From Streptosporangium becharense (GTDB lineage Bacteria; Actinomycetota; Actinomycetes; Streptosporangiales; Streptosporangiaceae): a DNA stretch of 64,000 nucleotides. The translations under genes and the position numbers were made by a program. Shown here piece after piece: positions 32,198 to 40,157 of the stretch; the first letter of the stretch is position 1, and each line of letters opens with the position of its first letter. The notes under the pieces were generated by a model that was not told where the DNA came from, did not search any database, and was given only the letters and a program-made list of their open reading frames with translations. Location: assembly GCF_014204985.1 (NCBI RefSeq), contig NZ_JACHMP010000001.1, forward strand, positions 1,860,001 to 1,924,000. Reading direction: 5' to 3'.

Positions 32198-33379
32198 ATG
32201 GTTCGCGAGGGGAACGGCTCGAACGCCGGCGCGGGGGTGCTGCTACGGATTCTGCGTGACGGCCGGCCCAGGACGAGAGCCGAGCTGGTCCAGCTGACCG
32301 GGCTGGCCAGGTCCACCCTGACGCAGCGCCTGGACGCCCTGGTCAGCCGGGAGTGGATCCTCCCGGCCGGCGAGGCCGTCTCCTCCGGAGGCCGCCCCGC
32401 CGTGGCCTTCGCCTTCAACCGCGGCGCCCGCGTCGTCCTCGCCGCCGACCTCGGCGCCACGCACGCCCGGGTGGCGGTCACCGACCTCGGTGGCGAGATC
32501 CTGGCCGAGCACAGTGCGGAGATCGCCGTCGACCGCGGGCCGGAGGAGACGCTGGGCCGGCTGCACCGCACGTTCGAGGAGATGCTCGCCGGAACCGGCC
32601 GGACCCGGCGGGATGTCTGCGGCGTCGGCGTCGGGCTCCCCGGCCCGGTGGAGCACAGCTCGGGACGACCGGTCAACCCACCGATAATGCCCGGCTGGGA
32701 CGGCTTCCCGGTGCCCGAATGGCTGGGTTCGCGGTTCGACGCCCCCGTCCTCGTCGACAACGACGTCAACATCATGGCCCTCGGCGAGCACTGGGCCGCC
32801 CGCCCGGCGACGGACCACCTCATCTTCATCAAGATCGGCACCGGTATCGGCTGCGGGGTCATCAGCGGCCGCCGGCTCCACCGGGGAGCGCAGGGTGCGG
32901 CCGGCGACATCGGGCACATCCGTGTGACGTCGGCCCTCGACACCGTCTGCCGCTGCGGCAACGTCGGCTGCCTGGAGGCCGTCGCCGGCGGCGCCGCACT
33001 GGCCGCCAGACTGCGCGCCGACGGGGTGGAGGCCCGTGACAGCCGCGACGTGATCCGCCTGGTCCGCGGCGGCAACACCCGGGCCGTGCAGCTCATCCGG
33101 CAGGCCGGGCGGGAGGTGGGCGACGTGCTCGCCTCCATCGTCAACTTCTTCAACCCCTCGGTCATCGTGGTCGGCGGCGACATCGCCGAGGCCGGCGAGC
33201 AGGTCCTCGCGGGCCTGCGCGAGGTCATCTACAGCCGCTCGCTCCCCCTGGCCACCCAGCACCTGACGATCGCCGCCAGCGAGCTGGGCGACCGCGCGGG
33301 CGTCGTCGGCGCCGCCGTCATGGTGATCGAGCACGTCCTGGCCCCGGGCACCGTCGACGAGTCCTTCGCCACCGCCTGA
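32198..33379 (+). CDS. ROK-family transcriptional regulator
   Basis: A 393-residue protein with an N-terminal winged helix-turn-helix (about 12-60, TRAELVQLTGLARSTLTQRL) and a C-terminal ROK sugar-kinase-like domain: ADLGATHARVAVTDLGG (phosphate 1), VGVGLPGPVE, VDNDVNIMALGEHW and FIKIGTGIGCGVI. The zinc motif CRCGNVGCLEA is intact. These are NagC/XylR-type sugar-responsive repressors. ATG at 32198 follows a clear candidate operator. The regulated genes are not evident; downstream is a short repeat and an unrelated membrane protein. Confidence 0.92.
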   Translation: MVREGNGSNAGAGVLLRILRDGRPRTRAELVQLTGLARSTLTQRLDALVSREWILPAGEAVSSGGRPAVAFAFNRGARVVLAADLGATHARVAVTDLGGEILAEHSAEIAVDRGPEETLGRLHRTFEEMLAGTGRTRRDVCGVGVGLPGPVEHSSGRPVNPPIMPGWDGFPVPEWLGSRFDAPVLVDNDVNIMALGEHWAARPATDHLIFIKIGTGIGCGVISGRRLHRGAQGAAGDIGHIRVTSALDTVCRCGNVGCLEAVAGGAALAARLRADGVEARDSRDVIRLVRGGNTRAVQLIRQAGREVGDVLASIVNFFNPSVIVVGGDIAEAGEQVLAGLREVIYSRSLPLATQHLTIAASELGDRAGVVGAAVMVIEHVLAPGTVDESFATA

Positions 33380-33382
33380 CCG

Positions 33383-33397
33383 CCCCCGCAGCGGGGG
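33383..33397. terminator. short GC hairpin after the ROK gene
   Basis: CCCCCGC-A-GCGGGGG begins 4 bp after the ROK stop codon. It is a plausible small terminator or 3' mRNA stabiliser, though no T run follows. Confidence 0.4.
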
Positions 33398-33416
33398 AGC
33401 CGGGCGAGGGCCAGGG

Positions 33417-33500
33417 GATCCGGGCAGGAACAGGACCCGGGCAAGGGCGGGAGGATCCGGGCAGGAACAGGACCCGGGCAAGGGCGGGAGGATCCCAGCG
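33417..33500. repeat. 37-bp tandem repeat, two full copies and a partial third
   Basis: Units begin GATCC(C/G)GGCAGGAACAGG at 33417 and 33454, with a diverged third at 33491, a regular 37-bp period. They fill the gap between the ROK gene and the gene at 33588. Confidence 0.9.
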
Positions 33501-33587
33501 GGAACGGGCGATCTGAGTAGGAACGCCCAGCCGGGGCTGAGTTCCCGTCCTCTCCCCCGGGTCCCCGGCCTGCGGGACACTCTCGTC

Positions 33588-34316
33588 ATGAAATGGTGGA
33601 TCTTCCTGGTCGCGCTGGTCACCACGGTGGTGGCCGGGTGGCTGCTCGTGTACGCGGACGTCCCCCTGTCCACCCTCCTGTCGCTGGCGCTCGGCGCGAT
33701 CAGCCTCATCTGGCTGATCGTGCTCCTCACCGTCCCGTGGAACCTCTACTTCGGCGCGCGCCAGGTCGTGCACGAGATCCACGTGTCGCGCGAGCGCGGG
33801 ATCGAGGTGCCTGAGGGGCACGAGGCCGAGGCGTCCGAGATCGCCCGGCGCATGCGCCGGTTCGCGGTCGGCGGCCATCTCGTCTCGGCCGCCGTCCTCG
33901 CCGTCATCACCTACTTCTCCGGCGCCGACGTGGGCTACTACTTCGTCGGGTTCTACCTGCTCAGCACGTTCTTCCGGCCCGCCGGCGCCTATCTGTCCCA
34001 CCAGCGCGAGCGGGTCGCCACCCTGATGAGCGAGGCCCGTCACCCGCGCGAGGACGTCGTCTCCCTCGTCGCGAAGGTGGACGGCCTGGCGACCGAGACG
34101 GCCGCGCTCACCGAGGCCGTCGAACGTCTCCGGCAGGACACCGAGGTGCTCCGCGCCGACCTGCGGACCGGCGACGAGGCCCTGGAGCGCCGGATCACCG
34201 GCCTCGCCCGCCGCTTCGAGGACACGGTGGACGGCCTCACCGACAACCACGAGGTGATCGCCGGGCTCAAGGCGTTCCTGCGGCTCGTCCGCGCCGACGA
34301 CCGGGGCGGGGACTGA
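33588..34316 (+). CDS. membrane protein with C-terminal coiled coil
   Basis: A 242-residue protein. Two membrane segments lie at about residues 4-22 and 28-49 (WIFLVALVTTVVAGWLLVYA; LSLALGAISLIWLIVLLTVP), and two more at about 99-135 around LVSAAVLAVITYFSGADVGY. Residues about 150-225 form a long coiled coil (VDGLATETAALTEAVERLRQ, DTEVLRADLRTGDEALERRI). The layout suggests a membrane-anchored cytoplasmic oligomerising protein. I do not recognise the family. It is monocistronic between repeats and a convergent gene. Confidence 0.7.
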   Translation: MKWWIFLVALVTTVVAGWLLVYADVPLSTLLSLALGAISLIWLIVLLTVPWNLYFGARQVVHEIHVSRERGIEVPEGHEAEASEIARRMRRFAVGGHLVSAAVLAVITYFSGADVGYYFVGFYLLSTFFRPAGAYLSHQRERVATLMSEARHPREDVVSLVAKVDGLATETAALTEAVERLRQDTEVLRADLRTGDEALERRITGLARRFEDTVDGLTDNHEVIAGLKAFLRLVRADDRGGD

Positions 34317-34330
34317 GCCCCCGCCCCGGC

Positions 34331-34388
34331 GCGGGCTCCTCAGCGGTCCACCCCCCTCCCGGGGCCCGGGGCGGGCTCCTCAGCGGTC
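34331..34388. repeat. duplicated 3' end of the UDP-xylose-synthase-like gene
   Basis: GCGGGCTCCTCAGCGGTC occurs at 34331-34348 and again at 34371-34388, 40 bp apart. The second copy holds the stop codon and last codons of the reverse-strand gene; the first is an extra copy downstream of it. Confidence 0.85.
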
Positions 34389-35345
34389 GACCAGTTCCCC
34401 GGGCCCGCGCAGTTCCCGCGCGAACCAGGAGATGGTGCGACGCAACCCCTCGACGACGTCGACCCGGGGCCGCCACCCCAGGCGCGCGGCGGCCAGCGAG
34501 GTGTCGGGGCGGCGGACCTCGGGATCGTCCACCGGCCGCTCGACGAACCGGATCGGCGACCGCGAGCCGACGAGGTCCCGGATCGTCTCGGCCAGAGCGA
34601 GGACGGTCATCTCCGCCGGGTTGCCGATGTTGACCGGGCCCTCGAAACCGCTGCGGGCCAGGGTGAGGATCCCCTCCACCGTGTCGTCCACGTAGCAGAC
34701 GGACCTGGTCTGCGTCCCGTCGCCGGCCACGGTGATCGGCTCGCCGCCCAGGGCCTGGCGGATGAAGGTGGGGATGGCCCGGCCGTCGTGGGGCCGCATC
34801 CTCGGCCCGTAGGTGTTGAAGATCCGCACGATCGCGGTGTCGGCCCCCCGGGAGTTCCGGTAGGCCGTCGTCAGCGACTCGGCGAAGCGCTTGGCCTCGT
34901 CGTACACGCTCCGCGGGCCGACGGGGTTGACGTTTCCCCAGTAGGTCTCCCGCTGCGGGTGCTCCAGCGGGTCGCCGTACACCTCGCTGGTGGACGCCAG
35001 CAGGAAGCGGGCGCCTTTCTCCCTGGCCAGCCCGAGGGCGTGCAGGGTGCCGAGGCTGCCCACCTTGAGCGTCTCGATCGGCAGCCGCATGTAGTCCACG
35101 GGGGAGGCCGCGGAGGCGAAGTGGAGCACCAGGTCCACGTCCCCCACGACGTGGACGAAACCCGTCAGATCGCATTCGACGAGCCGGAACGACGGCCGCC
35201 CCAGGAGGTGCTCCACGTTGTGCGGCGACCCGGTCAGGAAGTTGTCCATGCAGACGACCTCGGCCCCCTCCCCGACCAGCCGCTCGCACAGGTGCGACCC
35301 GAGGAACCCGGCTCCGCCGGTGACCACGACCCGTTGCGCGTTCAT
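34380..35345 (-). CDS. NAD-dependent epimerase/decarboxylase, UDP-xylose synthase-like
   Basis: A 321-residue extended short-chain dehydrogenase. The Rossmann motif [20 protein letters not shown] (about 7-26) and the catalytic [11 protein letters not shown] (Tyr-x3-Lys, near 146) are present. FNTYGPRM and [14 protein letters not shown] are typical of UDP-glucuronate decarboxylase (UXS), which makes UDP-xylose. An ADP-heptose epimerase role cannot be excluded given the neighbours, but sequence features favour UXS. ATG overlaps the stop of the upstream GT9 gene (ATGA). It is the last gene of the reverse-strand glycan operon. Confidence 0.86.
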   Translation of the reverse strand: MNAQRVVVTGGAGFLGSHLCERLVGEGAEVVCMDNFLTGSPHNVEHLLGRPSFRLVECDLTGFVHVVGDVDLVLHFASAASPVDYMRLPIETLKVGSLGTLHALGLAREKGARFLLASTSEVYGDPLEHPQRETYWGNVNPVGPRSVYDEAKRFAESLTTAYRNSRGADTAIVRIFNTYGPRMRPHDGRAIPTFIRQALGGEPITVAGDGTQTRSVCYVDDTVEGILTLARSGFEGPVNIGNPAEMTVLALAETIRDLVGSRSPIRFVERPVDDPEVRRPDTSLAAARLGWRPRVDVVEGLRRTISWFARELRGPGELVDR

Positions 35346-36307
35346 CTGAGTACCTCCAGCAGATCGGCGGCGGCGTCCAGGACGTCCCGGACGCCGATGT
35401 CCAGCAGGCCCGGATCGGGGCGGTCACCGTGAGGGTCGCCGGAACGCCCGGCCCACAGCACGACGTGCGGCCCCCGCCGCGGCGGCCCCCACAGCGCCGG
35501 CGCCACCGGCCCGAACAGGACCACCGAGGGGGTGGCGAACGCGGTCGCCAGATGGGCCACCCCGGTGTCGCCGCAGACGACCAGCCGGGCCCCCGCCACC
35601 AGCGCGGCCAGTTCCCCCAGGCCGGTGCGACCGGCGAGCACGCACTCCCCCGGCAGTCCGGCGCGGGCGGCCACCTCCTCGGCGATCGGCCGCTCGGCCG
35701 CGCTCCCGGTGATCAGCACCTCGTGCCCTGCCTCCCGCAGTCCGGCCGCCACCCGCGCGAACCGGTCGGCGGGCCACCGGCGCGCGGGGAAGGCGGCTCC
35801 CGGGTGGACCACCACCGGACGGGCGCCGCCGGACGGCACCGCGGTCCGGTCGTGGACGGCCGGTCCGGGTGGCGGCGCGAGTGCCAGGTCCGCGGGGTCG
35901 GCGGGGACGCCGTACCAGGCGAGCAGGTCGCACCAGCGGCGGACCTCGTGCGTGTCACGCCGCCAGGACGGGCCGCGCACGCCGGGGAAGCCGGGGTGGG
36001 CGTGGCTGAGCAGCCGCCCCGGGCGGGTGGCGTGCAGTGCCGCGACGCTCTGCGGGCCGCCGCCGTGCAGGTTGACGGCGATGTCCGGGGAGGGCCCCGC
36101 CGGGACGGGGCCCGGCCCCGCCACGTCGAGCAGCGCGTCCACGGCGCCGGTCAGCGGCAGCAGGGGCGTCAGGGCACGCGGGGCGGCCAGCACGATCCGG
36201 TGCCCCGGGTGGGCCCGCCGCAGCCCGCGCAGCGCGGGGACCGCGGTGAGCAGGTCACCCAGGCCGAGCCCGCGCAGCACCAGCAGGACCGGCCCCCGTG
36301 CGCTCAC
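35342..36307 (-). CDS. glycosyltransferase family 9 (heptosyltransferase-like), first
   Basis: A 321-residue GT9 protein: [20 protein letters not shown] (about 12-31), [20 protein letters not shown] (near 176-195) and the nucleotide-sugar signature [20 protein letters not shown] followed by FGP (near 253-275). GT9 enzymes in Gram-negative bacteria transfer L-glycero-D-manno-heptose from ADP-heptose. GTG at 36307 overlaps the stop of the SDR gene (GTGA), and its own TGA overlaps the next ATG. Since a complete ADP-heptose pathway is encoded in this locus, ADP-heptose is the natural donor to suspect. Acceptor unknown. Confidence 0.9.
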   Translation of the reverse strand: MSARGPVLLVLRGLGLGDLLTAVPALRGLRRAHPGHRIVLAAPRALTPLLPLTGAVDALLDVAGPGPVPAGPSPDIAVNLHGGGPQSVAALHATRPGRLLSHAHPGFPGVRGPSWRRDTHEVRRWCDLLAWYGVPADPADLALAPPPGPAVHDRTAVPSGGARPVVVHPGAAFPARRWPADRFARVAAGLREAGHEVLITGSAAERPIAEEVAARAGLPGECVLAGRTGLGELAALVAGARLVVCGDTGVAHLATAFATPSVVLFGPVAPALWGPPRRGPHVVLWAGRSGDPHGDRPDPGLLDIGVRDVLDAAADLLEVLR

Positions 36308-36984
36308 GGCCACGACGTCTCCGTGGCCGGGCACACCACGAGTTCCCTCACCTCGCACCCCTCCGGCCGGCCCAGCGCGAAGACGACGGCCGCGGCGACG
36401 TCCTCGGGCTGGTTGAGGCGCGCGTCGGGGCCCGGCCGGTACTGCTCGGCCCGGTCGTCGAAGAAGTGGGTGCGCATGCCGCCCGGGATGAGCAGCGTCA
36501 CCCCGACCCGGCCGGCGAGTTCGGCGGCCAGGGCACGGGTGAAGCCGACCACGCCGAACTTGGACGCGCAGTAGGCCGTCGCGTCGCTCACCGCCCGCAC
36601 GCCGAGGGTGGAGGCGCAGGTGACGATCCTGCCCCGGGAGGCGGTCAGGTACGGCAGCGCGGCCCGGACGACCGAGGCGGTGCCCAGCAGGTTCACCCGG
36701 ATCACCCGCTCCCAGGCGTCGGCGGAGACGTCCGCGAGCCGCCCGCAGGCGTCGACGCCCGCCGCGGTCACGACCGCGTCCAGGCCGCCCGCCCGCTCCG
36801 CCAGCTCCGTCACCGCCCGCTCGGCGTCCGCCCGGTCGGCGAGGTCGGCGATCACGTGGTCGACGCCGTCGTCGGGCGGGTTGACGTCGACGACCAGCGG
36901 GCGGCCCCCCTCCTTGGCGACCGTGAGCGCGCACGCCCGGCCGAGACCCGACGCGCCACCGGTGATCAGGATGTTTCCGAGCAT
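36304..36984 (-). CDS. short-chain dehydrogenase/reductase
   Basis: A 226-residue classical SDR. The NAD(P)-binding motif is TGGASGLGRACA (about 8-19), the catalytic serine is in VTCASTLG, and the active-site motif is YCASK (near 143-147), followed by IPGGMRTHF. All SDR catalytic positions are present. The substrate is not known; the position inside a sugar-nucleotide operon suggests a hydroxyl or keto group on a glycan precursor. ATG at 36984 is the family-appropriate start, 17 bp after the hldE stop. Confidence 0.88.
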   Translation of the reverse strand: MLGNILITGGASGLGRACALTVAKEGGRPLVVDVNPPDDGVDHVIADLADRADAERAVTELAERAGGLDAVVTAAGVDACGRLADVSADAWERVIRVNLLGTASVVRAALPYLTASRGRIVTCASTLGVRAVSDATAYCASKFGVVGFTRALAAELAGRVGVTLLIPGGMRTHFFDDRAEQYRPGPDARLNQPEDVAAAVVFALGRPEGCEVRELVVCPATETSWP

Positions 36985-37001
36985 GGGTGTCTCTCCCCGG
37001 G

Positions 37002-38375
37002 TCAGCTGGCCGCCCGTGCGGCGGCGATCAGATTGGTCGTGGAGCGCCCGGACACCTGCGGCAGGATCACGGTCTCCCCGCCGCCCCTCCGCACGCTCTC
37101 CGCCTCCGGCAGGTCGAGGGCGTCGTAGTCGCCGCCCTTGACCCAGACGTCGGGCCTGAGCCGCTCGATGAGCGCCTCGGGGGTGTCCTCGGTGAAGACC
37201 GCCACCGCGTCCACGCACTCCAGCGCGCGCAGCACCTCGACCCGGTCCTGCTCACCGACCACGGGACGGCCGGGCCCCTTCAGCCGCCGGACCGACGCGT
37301 CGGAGTTGACGCAGACGATCAGCGCGTCGCCCAGTGCCCTGGCGCGGCGCAGCAGGCTGACGTGCCCGGCGTGCAGCAGGTCGAAGCAGCCTCCGGTGGC
37401 GATCAGTCTGCCGCCGGTGGCCCGGACGAGGCCGGCGACCTCCAGGGCGGTGCGGGGGCGGTCACCGGGGACGGCGGGGACGGCGGGGGCGGGGTCGCGC
37501 ACGGACGCGGCCCCGCCGGCGGCCACGAAACGGGCGGCCTCCAGGACCCCGGCCGTGACGGCGTCCTCGGCGGTCGCACCCGAGCCCAGCGCCAGGGCCG
37601 CGGCACCGGCGAACCGGTCGCCCGCCCCGCAGGCGTCGGACCCCGCCGGGCACGCCGGGGCCGGTATCCGGGCGAACCGGCCGCCCGGTCCGGCGACCAC
37701 GGCTCCCCGCTCGCCCAGGGTGACGGCCACCGCCCGCGCGTGCAGCAGGCGGGCGAGGTGGCGCGCGGTCTGCCCCGGCGAGGCGTACGGCCGGGCGCTG
37801 AGCAGCCTCGCCTCCGACTCGCTCGGCGTGACCAGCGCGCACCCCGGCACCGGTGCCGGACCGCGCGGGTGCGGGTCCCAGACCAGCGGCACCGGGAGGT
37901 CCCGCAGGAAGGGCCCGAGCACGTCGGCGACACCGCGGCCGTAGTCGGACACGAGCACCGCGCTCGCGTTCCTCAGCAGCCGGGCGGCGCGGCGGGCCGT
38001 GGCGGCGTCCGGGACGCCGCCCGGCCGCCCGTCGCCGGTGTCGATCCGCAGCAGCGTCTGACCGCGGGCACGCACCCTCGTCTTGGTGACCGTGCTGCCG
38101 CGCAGCGGCAGCCGCACCACCTCCACCCGCCCGGAGAGCATGCCGCACAGGCTCCGCCCGGCCGGGTCGTCGCCCACGGCGGTGACCAGGACCACCTCGG
38201 CACCGTCCCCGGCGGCCAGGACGGCCGCGAGGCCGGCGCCGCCGGGACGGCGGAACTCGCGCCCGCCCGCCACGACGGGAACCGGCGCGTCCGGGCACAG
38301 GCGGTCGGCGTCCCCCTCGACGTCGACGTCGAGCAGCGCGTCCCCGATGACGACCATCGGGCCGGCGCCGCTCAC
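37002..38375 (-). CDS. hldE: bifunctional heptose-7-phosphate kinase / heptose-1-phosphate adenylyltransferase
   Basis: A 457-residue fusion with the HldE/RfaE arrangement. The N-terminal PfkB-type kinase (about 1-310) opens with VVIGDALLDVDVEGDADRLC, contains VSDYGRG and ends with the catalytic signature SDACGAGDRFAGAAALAL (near 245-262). The C-terminal nucleotidyltransferase (about 325-457) has TGGCFDLLHAGHVSLLRRAR (HxGH) and SGRSTTNLI. It would convert D-glycero-D-manno-heptose-7-phosphate to the 1,7-bisphosphate and later the 1-phosphate to ADP-heptose. Slightly shorter than E. coli HldE (477). GTG at 38375 overlaps the stop of a 13-codon ORF that links it to gmhA. Confidence 0.92.
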   Translation of the reverse strand: MSGAGPMVVIGDALLDVDVEGDADRLCPDAPVPVVAGGREFRRPGGAGLAAVLAAGDGAEVVLVTAVGDDPAGRSLCGMLSGRVEVVRLPLRGSTVTKTRVRARGQTLLRIDTGDGRPGGVPDAATARRAARLLRNASAVLVSDYGRGVADVLGPFLRDLPVPLVWDPHPRGPAPVPGCALVTPSESEARLLSARPYASPGQTARHLARLLHARAVAVTLGERGAVVAGPGGRFARIPAPACPAGSDACGAGDRFAGAAALALGSGATAEDAVTAGVLEAARFVAAGGAASVRDPAPAVPAVPGDRPRTALEVAGLVRATGGRLIATGGCFDLLHAGHVSLLRRARALGDALIVCVNSDASVRRLKGPGRPVVGEQDRVEVLRALECVDAVAVFTEDTPEALIERLRPDVWVKGGDYDALDLPEAESVRRGGGETVILPQVSGRSTTNLIAAARAAS

Positions 38376-38413
38376 CGGCGCACCGTCCCCGGGCCGGTGG
38401 TTGAGAGCCTCAT
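38372..38413 (-). CDS. 13-aa linker ORF between gmhA and hldE
   Basis: The ATG at 38413 overlaps the TGA of gmhA (ATGA), and the ORF's TGA overlaps the GTG of hldE (GTGA). The peptide is MRLSTTGPGTVRR. It is too short to be a folded protein, and it probably keeps ribosomes travelling from gmhA to hldE by re-initiation. A chance ORF cannot be excluded, but the two overlaps are exact. Confidence 0.4.
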   Translation of the reverse strand: MRLSTTGPGTVRR

Positions 38414-38967
38414 CGCAGGACCTCCTCGACCGACTCGCAGAGCATGTGGATCACCGCGAGGTGCACCTCCTGCACAGTGCAGGTGTCCCGGGCGGGGACC
38501 GGCAGGGCGTCGTCGCAGATCCCGGCGAGCGGGTTGGGCGCCGGGCCGGTCAGTGCCCAGGTAGTGACGCCGCACTGGCGGGCGGCGAACGCGGCGGCCA
38601 GGACGTTCGGGCTGGAACCGCTGGTCGACAGGCACAGCAGGACGTCGCCGGGCCGCCCGTGGGCCCGCACCTGGCGGGCGTAGACCTCCTCCGCGCCGTA
38701 GTCGTTGGCGATCGCGGTGAGGGAGGAGGTGTCGCCGTGCAGCGGTATGGCCGCGTACGGGCGCCGGTCGTCGCGGTAGCGGCCGACCAGTTCGGCGGTC
38801 AGGTGCTGGGCCTCCGCAGCGGAACCGCCGTTGCCGCAGACCAGCAGCCTGCCGCCGCCGCTCAGCACGGCGGCGAGCTTGCGTCCCCAGACGGAGATCG
38901 TCGGGGTGCTGGCGTCCACGGCGGAGAGCGCGCTGGCCAGGCGGGACAGATGCGGGTGCACGGTCAC
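38410..38967 (-). CDS. gmhA: sedoheptulose-7-phosphate isomerase (GmhA)
   Basis: A 185-residue SIS-domain protein of the phosphoheptose isomerase family. The core motif RLLVCGNGGSAAEAQHLTAE (about 40-59) with LVGRYRDDRRPYAAIPLHGD and CLSTSGSSPNVLAAAFAARQ (near 111-130) is characteristic. It catalyses sedoheptulose-7-phosphate to D-glycero-D-manno-heptose-7-phosphate, the first committed step of ADP-heptose synthesis. GTG at 38967 overlaps the stop of the GT4 gene. Its stop overlaps the start of a small ORF leading to hldE, the next enzyme. Confidence 0.92.
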   Translation of the reverse strand: MTVHPHLSRLASALSAVDASTPTISVWGRKLAAVLSGGGRLLVCGNGGSAAEAQHLTAELVGRYRDDRRPYAAIPLHGDTSSLTAIANDYGAEEVYARQVRAHGRPGDVLLCLSTSGSSPNVLAAAFAARQCGVTTWALTGPAPNPLAGICDDALPVPARDTCTVQEVHLAVIHMLCESVEEVLR

Positions 38968-40157
38968 CCCCCCGCCGCGGCGACACCCGCCCGGCGGCCG
39001 GTGAGCACGTCGAGGTAGACGGCCTCGGTGCGCTCGGCCACAAGGGGCCAGCCGTATCCGGACCGGGCACGCCGCAGCCCGGCCGCCGCGAGCGATCCCC
39101 GCAGCCCGGGACGGTCCAGCACGTCGCGCAGGGCCCGGGTCAGGGCACTCGGGCGGCGCGGCGGCACCAGCACACCGCACCCGGTGACCGTGTCGAGGTG
39201 ACCGCCCACCGCGGAGGCGATCACCGGCACGCCGCAGGCCATCGCCTCCAGCGGGACCATGCCGAACGGTTCGTACCAGGGCACGGTCACCAGGACGTCG
39301 GCCGAGCGCATCAGCGCCGGCACCTCGGCCCGGCCGACGCTGCCGATCAGGTGGACCCGGTCCGCCATCCCGTACGCGGCGGCCATGGCGGCCAGCCGCG
39401 CCACCTCCCCGTCGCCGGGTTCGCCGCCCACGACGACCAGTTCGGCGTCCGGCAGGTGCCGCATGGCCCGCACGACGGTGTCCACGCCCTTGCGGGGGAC
39501 CATCCGGCCGAGGCTGAGGACGCGCCGCCGTGCCCCGCGGGGTGCGGCGGGACCTTCCGGCCGGAAGAGCCCCAGGTCGACGCCGCACGGCACGACGGTG
39601 ATCCGGTCGCCGGGCACGCCCATCCGCAGCAGCTCGTTCACCTCGTCGGTGCAGGTGGCGACGATCGCGTGGACCCGGCGCCCGATGTCGGCCTCGGCGG
39701 CGATCCGCCGGTCCGGGCTGGTGTCCGCGGCCCCCTGCCAGCGCCGCTTGACCGTGCCCAGCGCGTGGAAGGTCTGCAGCACCGGCACCCCGGTGACCTC
39801 GGCGGCGGACAGCGCGGCCAGGCCGCTCATCCAGAAGTGGGCGTGGGCCACGTCGGGCGGGTTCACCGCCCACCTGCGCGTGAGGTGCTCGGCGAACTCC
39901 GGCATGTACGGCAGCAACTCGTCCTTGGGGAGGGCGGTGGCGGGACCCGCCGGCACGTGCTCCACGCTCACGCCCGGCCCCAGAGGCACCCGCTCCGGCT
40001 CGTCGGCGGCGGCTCGCCGGGTGTGGACGACGACCTCGTGCCCCCGCCGGGCCAGTGCCGCGGCCAGCTCCGCGACATGGACGTTCTGCCCTCCCGCGTC
40101 GACGCCGCCGATGGTCGCGAGGGGATCGGCGTGCTCCGATATCAGAGCGATCCTCAT
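38964..40157 (-). CDS. glycosyltransferase family 4
   Basis: A 397-residue GT4/GT-B protein. The N-terminal half begins MRIALISEHADPLATIGGVD with GGQNVHVAELAAALARRGHE (about 22-41), as in sucrose-phosphate-synthase/MshA-like transferases. The donor-binding half has VLSLGRMVPRKGVDTVVRAM (near 239-258) and the acidic motif WYEPFGMVPLEAMACGVPVI (E-x7-E). It transfers a nucleotide-activated sugar to an unknown acceptor. ATG at 40157 overlaps the upstream TGA; the stop overlaps the gmhA start. Confidence 0.9.
   Translation of the reverse strand: MRIALISEHADPLATIGGVDAGGQNVHVAELAAALARRGHEVVVHTRRAAADEPERVPLGPGVSVEHVPAGPATALPKDELLPYMPEFAEHLTRRWAVNPPDVAHAHFWMSGLAALSAAEVTGVPVLQTFHALGTVKRRWQGAADTSPDRRIAAEADIGRRVHAIVATCTDEVNELLRMGVPGDRITVVPCGVDLGLFRPEGPAAPRGARRRVLSLGRMVPRKGVDTVVRAMRHLPDAELVVVGGEPGDGEVARLAAMAAAYGMADRVHLIGSVGRAEVPALMRSADVLVTVPWYEPFGMVPLEAMACGVPVIASAVGGHLDTVTGCGVLVPPRRPSALTRALRDVLDRPGLRGSLAAAGLRRARSGYGWPLVAERTEAVYLDVLTGRRAGVAAAGG

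Noticed and set aside
34380..35345. HldD (ADP-heptose 6-epimerase) for the epimerase gene
   Set aside because: [21 protein letters not shown] and overall layout fit UDP-glucuronate decarboxylase better; kept only as an alternative.
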